DNA of 23,675 nt. Origin: Pleurobrachia bachei. Its lineage: Eukaryota > Ctenophora > Tentaculata > Cydippida > Pleurobrachiidae. The translations under genes and the position numbers were made by a program. The notes under the pieces were generated by a model that was given only the letters and a program-made list of their open reading frames with translations, did no database searches and was not told where the DNA came from. Positions 18,325-23,675 of the stretch are shown here, one piece after another. The stretch covers positions 72,178 to 95,852 of the forward strand of contig AVPN01000007.1 of NCBI GenBank assembly GCA_000695325.1, given 5' to 3'. Numbering within the stretch: the stretch's first letter is position 1; each line of letters starts with the position of its first letter.

Positions 18325-18948
18325 CCTGACCTACAATCTAAAAACGGATCATATGTTAGTGGAAGGAGACTTCAATGTACTGGTGCAAATGGTATTGGTG
18401 ACTAGGTACTGTGATAAATGCACAAAGACGCCAGGAACGGAGAAAAAAATTGGCATATGCTACAGGCCCTCGTTGCGGGGTGCCGCGGCAGCGCAAACGA
18501 GGGGATTGCAGCGCATTCCAAAGAAAAAAATAAAAAGGTTGGCGAAAAAAGTGATTTTGTTCAAACTCAGAATTTCAACTTTTGAATTTTATCCCACGCG
18601 CTGTGCGCGGTCAATCGGCAGCTGAATGTCACAAACCTCGCCGTGGCTCACTCATCTGACCACGGGATGATTGGCGCGTTATGAAATGAGAACACTTGAT
18701 TTTCTCCACAACTGATACTTCGCGCGTTACGCATGTGACAGCTCAAGAGTGTGACAAAATCGGCTAAAACCCATGGACGATGCTTTGACATTGAACCGGC
18801 CGAATTTACACATTAAGAACACAAGAATTCAATTTGCCATGAAATCAATAAGTTAAGTAAAACTATAAAATAAATACCTTGCTAGGAAAATAAATAAAAA
18901 CTGTCTTTAAATTGATATTCGTTAAAAACCCATCATCATGAGATTTTT
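18325..18948. other. Intergenic region between MRE11 and AXDND1 (AXDND1 promoter side)
   Basis: Same-strand gene spacing of 624 bp. It contains a GC-rich palindrome (18467-18503) and several CpG/GCGC-rich strings (gcgcgttacgc, cacgcgctgtgcgcgg) unlike the surrounding AT-rich DNA, consistent with a small CpG-rich promoter for AXDND1. The part next to MRE11 (18840-18945) is A/T-rich 3'UTR-like DNA. No TATA box or X-box recognised with confidence. Confidence 0.45.
18467..18503. promoter_or_regulatory. GC-rich inverted repeat upstream of AXDND1
   Basis: The arms ccctcgttgcg and cgcaaacgaggg surround the perfect palindrome tgccgcggca, about 145 bp upstream of the AXDND1 ATG. It may be a dimeric factor site or a hairpin in the 5' leader. 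No factor is assigned. Confidence 0.4.
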
Positions 18949-21585
18949 CTATTTCAGCATGGCATCCAAAGTCCCTTTTTTACTCCCCCTCGCCCCGCGA
19001 GATCCCCTGCCTCCCCTTGACCCCCGACCACCACCTCTTGAACCACGACCGCCCCTGCTTCCCTTTCCCCGGGCTGGCTTCTTGACTGGTTCGGTATCCA
19101 ATAAATCAGGGTCAGAATCGTCATTTGAGTCGTCAACCTGAGATGAGGAGAGCTTTGAGTTGGTGCAGTGGTGTAACAAGGACCCGTTGGCAAGTATTTT
19201 CGACTCTTACAAAACACTTTTCGATACTCTACTAAAAACTTTTTCTAACACCCCCTGGTGAGCAACTCAAAACATCTCATACCTCTCCCCTTTCCATTTT
19301 CTCCTTTCTCCGTTGCTCCCAGCGTTGCCTTGCTGCATTTATCTCTTCAGTAGCATCCTCTCTGCTCATAACGGCCTTTCTAGCGGCCATTCTTTCCACC
19401 AGGTTGTCATCTGAGGAGAGAGGGGTTGAGGGGGAGGGGAGGTAGGGGACTAGAGTGAGGGGAGAGGGGAGGTTCATAACGGCTTTCCTAGCCGCCATCC
19501 GCTCCACCAAGTTATCATCTAAGGAGGGGGAGACTAGGGTGAAGGGAATGTACATAGAGACTAGAGATAGGGGGCCTTTCTAGCGGCCATCCGCTCTATC
19601 AAGTTGTCATCTAGGGAGGGGAGGAGGGGAGAGGGGAGGGGACTAGAGAGGGGGAGGTGGAGAGGGGTGGGGGAGATACTAGGGAGAGAGAGGGGGTAGG
19701 GGCAGAGGAATTTGTTAGAGAAAAGGGGTCTAGAGAGCAATGAGCATCCTCTCTGCTCATAACGGCCTTTCTAGCGGCCATCCGCTCTATCAAGTTGTCA
19801 TCTGGGGAGAGGGGAGGGAGAGAGGAATGTTATGGAAAGAGTGGGGGGAGGGCTCATCTGGAGAGGGAGAGAGTGTAGGGAGTGGGGGAGATTTGGATTG
19901 GGAATGGGAGAGTACTCGTTAGATTGGATAAAAACAGCAAACCACATTTACCTAGTTTAGTATTGGCCCTAAGATGGCTCTCACACTGTTCCATAGCAAA
20001 GTTGATGTACTCCTGAATGCTCTCATTCTCCAGCTTGTGTACCATATCCTCACAAGCAATAGAGAGACCCTTTTCACCCAGTACCATCATCGGTTTATTC
20101 ATCTCTGAAATGGGGATGAAATACACAGCTATTACAACAATAGGGGGAATCTACTTCATCTCTGTAGGCCGTAGGGGTTGCTATGTTCTAACCCTTCTTG
20201 TGATTCGCGGGCGGGGCGCACGAAAAAGAGTCTAGCTAGGCAACTCTGAAATGCAGTGGTCGTGCAGGTTACCTTTAAGAATTTCTAGTGTGTAGTCAGC
20301 CATAGTTTTACTGTCCTCCCCTTCATCCTCTCCACCACCACTGCGTGTGTTATCTAAAGAGATAAGAGAGGTGATATCTTTAGTGCTATCTAAAGAGAGA
20401 GGTGATAGCTAAATAGACCCTCACAAAATTATGATTTGCCAGTGCGTGCAAAGGCCGAAGTTCGTAACCAAGTTATGGCGGTAGACTTGTTGTTAGTACC
20501 TGACTCAAAGGCACCACCTGCAGAAGCCATTCCTCCTCCAGTGGCACTCCTCTCCTTCTTCTTCACCGCTAGTAGAATATCTTTAGGATTAGCAACACGT
20601 GTGGCGTAGTCGTGACCGAACTTTACACCGTTAATGGGTGCATGCTCTGCTCCGTACTCGTATCGTAATCTGTAACATGGGACTGTTATAACCTCGTACA
20701 AGGCGTGGCATGAGCATGGCGTTAGACATTGTACCCATCAATAGTATCAGGATCCAATCCCTCTCATTATAAATTAGCACCCCGGTTTGCGGAAAATACT
20801 GTTTTTCAAACGTTTAGAGTTTAGAGTTTAGACGCTAACGAAACAGAGTAATTTTAATTTCCTAATTACCGTATGAGAGGTAGTTCGGGAGAAAATAGCC
20901 AAACGTCAGGGCGGCGAAAAAGATAGTATAGCAGTTGCACTATTTGTAGGAACGTGTAGATCTCCCTTTCTTCTGTTATATCTTCATCCATCTGAAAACA
21001 GTAAGTGATATTGGAGTTCACGGGGAGATGTGAGTTTGTGGCGGGAAAAGAATTCAGTAGGTCTTCTAGACCCCGGATCCAACCGTGACCTTGAGTCACA
21101 ATTCCCACAAGAAGATCTTACCAAGGACACGCTCTTGAAAAGGAAAGGACGGATGGTAGTGAGGGGAATTTTGGTGAGCAGGAACTTTTTCTTCCAGATC
21201 TGCATCTTAAAACAGTGTTTGGGTAACGTTTCTCCCTCCGACAGAGATGTGGCAACACTGGAACCTGGCTGTGTTGAAGGGGTTTTAGTGAAGATGGAAT
21301 CTGTTGGACAAACCTAACTGACAGTGACACCTGGTTTTACTGTAAAATGTTGGACAAATGTTATATGCCAATTTTAGAGCCGCGGGAAAAACTTAAATCT
21401 TGATTCAGAGACTAAATGGAGCTAGTGAGTTAGTGTACCTGTAAGACGAATGCTCCAATTGATTCATTGTGTTTCACCTCTGGTATACAGTCGTGCTCGT
21501 GGCCCCATATTATCAGATCCATGAAGTGGGGTAGGAAGTCTTCGGGTATGTAGGAGGTTTCCTGGGTACCTCGCTTAACGTGGTT
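18949..21585 (-). CDS. MRE11: MRE11 double-strand break repair nuclease, C-terminal half (eight exons; 5' exons not found)
   Basis: Exons a-h: 21585-21439, 21268-21122, 20991-20870, 20669-20500, 20353-20273, 20104-19952, 19410-19283, 19137-18949. All are GT-AG and phase-matched, giving 378 residues before TAG. Exon a holds IPEDFLPHFMDLIIWGHEHD, the GHxH metal-binding motif of the phosphodiesterase domain. Exon b continues PGSSVATSLSEGE and KIPLTTIRPF. Exon d has RLRYEYG and RVANPKDIL of the capping domain. Exons f and g form the helical region (EYINFAMEQCESHL; ARQRWEQRRKEKMERGE). Exon h carries an RGGRGSRGGGRGSRGG-type GAR motif. MRE11 works with RAD50 and NBS1 in the nucleus to sense and resect DNA breaks. 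About 200 N-terminal residues, with most catalytic motifs, are missing; the DNA upstream encodes two secreted proteins. The visible exons look functional. Confidence 0.92.
19385..19805 (-). repeat. Four copies of the MRE11 exon g acceptor edge
   Basis: The first 40-65 bases of exon g (encoding DDNLVERMAARKAVM and, in the outermost copy, part of SREDA) and an AG acceptor are repeated. Exon-equivalent starts lie at 19410 (used), 19518, 19610 and 19801, separated by G/A-rich (minus strand C/T-rich) spacers. From 19518 the reading frame stays open into the real exon (108 nt, 36 residues). The outer copies lack their own donors. Confidence 0.88.
20350..20411 (-). repeat. Duplicated acceptor of MRE11 exon e
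   Basis: Tatctaaagaga(t)...gaggtgat occurs twice, giving ctctttag|ATA acceptors with exon-equivalent starts at 20353 and 20389. Use of the outer one adds 36 nt that read in frame as DSTKDITSLISL before DNTRSGG. Confidence 0.7.
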
Positions 21586-21888
21586 CTGCGAAGGGAGAGA
21601 GATTTAAACAACGATAAGGACTATTATATATTATGATGAGATATAAAATGGTGGCCACTTGGGCAGGTGGTGAGTTATGTTTTCTTCAGTAGACAATTTA
21701 AACACAGAGTTTCCTTTGCAATGCATCAAAAAAAAAAAAATAAAGACAGTATTTTTGTGATTTTTCAGCGAATTTTCAAAAGAACAAGATCGGTCTTTTA
21801 CTTGGAATACGGTGTCTTCATTTAATCTTCCTAGAGTCCCCCGCCCTGAAGGTGATAGCAGCAATTCCTTTCCCCGGTCCTATAGTCA
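21586..21888. other. Interval between MRE11 exon a and the secreted-protein gene
   Basis: 303 bp with no recognisable MRE11 exon. It contains a 13-base A run (21728-21740, + strand) followed by taaag. It serves as 3' flank of the cysteine-rich gene and as sequence immediately upstream of the MRE11 exon a acceptor (cccttcgcag). Confidence 0.5.
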
Positions 21889-22640
21889 TTACTTATTGAG
21901 GCAGCACGTAATATTGGCCCAAATGCGCACTATGATGGTTGTATATGTATAACCAGAACCACCAGTCATACTTGAGAGCTCCTTAACGATTCCCTCGAAT
22001 TCTTTTCCACAAACAGACACTTCCAACATGTGGTAAAATGACAATGTGTCAAACTGCCTCTTTTGTCGTCCGTTATGTTTTTTAGCACAATGTTCTCCAG
22101 CCGCTATCTGTTGTCCCCGCTCCTCAATTTTGCTCCATACCCAGGAGTTTTGACAGGAGACTGTCGGGCAGTGGCTCCTCCAGATTTCAATCCCAAGCCT
22201 CTGGTTTGCCTCATTACAAATCCCAGAATTGTGGAAACTCATTAGAGCTTTCAAAGCGCACTTGTTCCATGTTTTGAACTTTTCCTTGGCCGTTTGCATA
22301 TAATTTGGGAGGTTACCTAAAATTTCCTTAATTGCAGGAATTGTGAAGGGCTGTTTATCGCATAGAACAGGTCTAGCAACAACAAAAAGGCCGTGATACA
22401 TCTGCAGATCGCCTTCAAGGTCATCAATCCATTTAGAATCGCCAGTGCAGACATATGCTTCCATGAACTTGAGGACAAACCGCTCTTTAGGTCCACAGTG
22501 AACAGTTGGAAAGGCTAGCAAAACTCTGAAAAGGAAACAACATATTATTACTAATCAAAGCTAGACTATCTAATTGTTTAAAAAAAGTAGAAATCGGTGG
22601 ATATTACAACTTACATCGCAGACACAAAAAGCAGCCTCAT
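21889..22640 (-). CDS. Secreted cysteine-rich preproprotein with furin-type site, paralogue 1
   Basis: Two exons, 22640-22615 and 22525-21889, join in frame (AT|A) to give 220 aa. Residues 1-19 (MRLLFVSAIVLLAFPTVHC) are a typical signal peptide split by the 89-bp intron. The rest has many cysteines: single Cys in YVC, LCD, NKC, GIC, SHC, VSC and EHC, then VCG and a CC pair near the end. A dibasic RQKR at 162-165 would release a C-terminal piece of 55 residues beginning QFDT, with three Cys and one N-glycosylation sequon (NIT). I do not recognise the family. The neighbour at 22939 is a clear paralogue that conserves the Cys pattern, WSHC/WSYC-type and QNSWVWSKIE-type strings and the cleavage site. 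Secretion and processing are inference; receptor or function unknown. Confidence 0.8.
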
Positions 22641-22938
22641 GTCTGAACACGGAACAAAGCAGCCGGCCCCTGAACTCCTTTTTGAGGACTACCCCATCGG
22701 ACAGTGATTAGCACTATTTCAACACAGGTGTTCGGAATTATTCAGAGAGAAATATAAACAAAATCAGACATTCTACTACAGGTGTTTACCATACATATAA
22801 CTCATGGAGGAATATTATGTTGTGGCGTGGTGATCGAGTTTTCGGAGAGGTCTAAAAGTAAAACAAAGATTTTTCAATGCATAAATCAAGTCAACTTAAA
22901 ACTAGTTAACAAGATTGATTTCTAAAACACAGCGTGTC
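22641..22938. other. Intergenic spacer between the two secreted-protein genes
   Basis: 298 bp of AT-rich DNA, presumed promoter of paralogue 1. The 13-bp string gtggcgtggtgat (22824-22836) recurs at 23652-23664 in front of paralogue 2, so part of the upstream region was duplicated too. No TATA box is called. Confidence 0.4.
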
Positions 22939-23593
22939 TTAATTCCAATTACTGTCTTTGAGACAGCACATCAGATCAGCCCAAACTGTTGCTCCTATCA
23001 CGGTGTTACCATCAGTCATTTTCTCCAATTCCTCAATAACATCTCCAAATGTAGGTCCACACACGCTAGCCTCTATCATATCTAGAAATGAGGCCGTGTC
23101 AAACTGCCGTTTAGGTCTTCTTCCGCGGCGGGTGGGTGATGAGGTTTCTCTGCAAACCCTTTTGTCGGCCGATATTCGTTGTCCTCGTTTCTCAAGCTTG
23201 CTCCACACCCAAGATGTCTGACAGGAGATTGTCAAACAGTAGCTTCTCCACAATTCTATCGCCGTTGTACGGAACTTTTCCTTACAAAGCAGGTTTCTAC
23301 CGTAATTCACAAACGCTTTGCAGAAGCATCTACCCCAAATCTTAATCTCTTTCTCGTTTCCCCGCACAAATTCCGAGAGGCCAACAAGGAAGAACTTTAC
23401 GACATCGGTTGAAATCCGAGCTCCATCACACAGAGCGGGTATTGACAGGCCAATTATGCCATGATACTTTTCCAGAGTGCCATTTAGTTTACGAATCCAG
23501 TCAGAGCCCCCGGTGCAAAAATATGCCTGAGTGAACTTGATGTCAAACCGCTCTTTAGCTCCACAGTGAACAGTTGGAAAGGCTAGCAAGACT
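22939..23593 (-). CDS. Secreted cysteine-rich preproprotein, paralogue 2 (signal-start exon beyond the window)
   Basis: The exon runs from a tttcag acceptor (23593/23594) to TAA at 22939-22941. It starts in the same phase as paralogue 1 exon 2 and encodes VLLAFPTVHCGAKERF, so a short first exon (about MRLL...) should lie right of 23675. Against paralogue 1 the identity is roughly 40% by eye, with shared Cys plus one extra (CFC), the SCQTSWVWSKLEKRGQ block, and a strongly basic TRRGRRPKR cleavage site before QFDTASF. The end differs (CCLKDSNWN). It has one NGT sequon. Same strand and about 300 bp from paralogue 1, so a tandem duplicate pair. Family unknown. Confidence 0.78.
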
Positions 23594-23675
23594 CTGAAAT
23601 GGAAATAAGATGTTATTTTATACACTAATCTATATTATAAAGTACAAATGAGTGGCGTGGTGATGGTGATGGAGT

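Noticed and set aside
18272-18625. 117-codon open frame on the + strand
   Set aside because: Antisense to AXDND1 exon 1 and promoter; no splice or domain support.
20165-20240. Similarity between 20165-20240 and 9700-9757 (ttctaac...ggcgggacgc...gtctag)
   Set aside because: Possibly a dispersed repeat, but matches are patchy and I could not define ends.
21889-22054. C-terminal product with VCG...CC resembling insulin/relaxin chains
   Set aside because: Only three cysteines, with wrong spacing and no second-chain C-x3-C pattern; resemblance is superficial.

Overview
The window is metazoan nuclear DNA, not bacterial. It is AT-rich, with genes split into many short exons by mostly 60-200 bp GT-AG introns, and it is full of small palindromic DNA transposons. 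The gene set (a cilium/sperm-flagellum protein AXDND1, the DNA-repair nuclease MRE11, a RING-CH membrane ubiquitin ligase and a lineage-specific secreted cysteine-rich family) suggests an early-branching animal. A compact demosponge-like genome fits best, but the species is my inference.

Layout. 1-722: 41-bp satellite. 789-871: probable last exon of a + strand gene. 872-2778: gene-free DNA with small foldback repeats. 2779-18324 (minus): a complete 23-exon AXDND1 gene. I joined it exon by exon from splice sites and phase: the frame is kept throughout, and the total is 3042 nt (1013 aa). Its large introns hold a pogo-like MITE, several near-perfect hairpins, a 0.8-kb inverted-repeat element, a 1.1-kb near-identical tandem duplication that copies a 28-nt exon, and, in intron 17, a complete three-exon RING-CH E3 ligase gene on the opposite strand (9620-10919). 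A 516-base assembly gap (12924-13439) lies in intron 14. 18949-21585 (minus): the C-terminal half of MRE11 in eight intact exons. 21889-22640 and 22939-23593 (minus): two tandem paralogues of a secreted cysteine-rich preproprotein with a furin-type site. They occupy the place where the N-terminal MRE11 exons would be expected.

The most unusual signal is shared by AXDND1 and MRE11. Short tandem duplications repeatedly straddle exon-intron junctions, so one exon edge and its GT or AG splice site are copied 2-7 times into the intron. I see this at AXDND1 exon 19 (donor), exon 15 (acceptor and donor) and exon 11 (acceptor), and at MRE11 exons e and g (acceptors). In MRE11 the nearest extra acceptors add 36 and 108 nt, both open and in frame, so they could make isoforms. 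In AXDND1 the extra sites I could follow mostly give stops or frameshifts, so they would act as decoys.

AXDND1 and the ligase are nested, and MRE11, AXDND1 and the secreted pair lie head-to-tail on the minus strand. I see no functional link between them beyond position. I found no rRNA, tRNA, CRISPR array or recognisable retroviral element.
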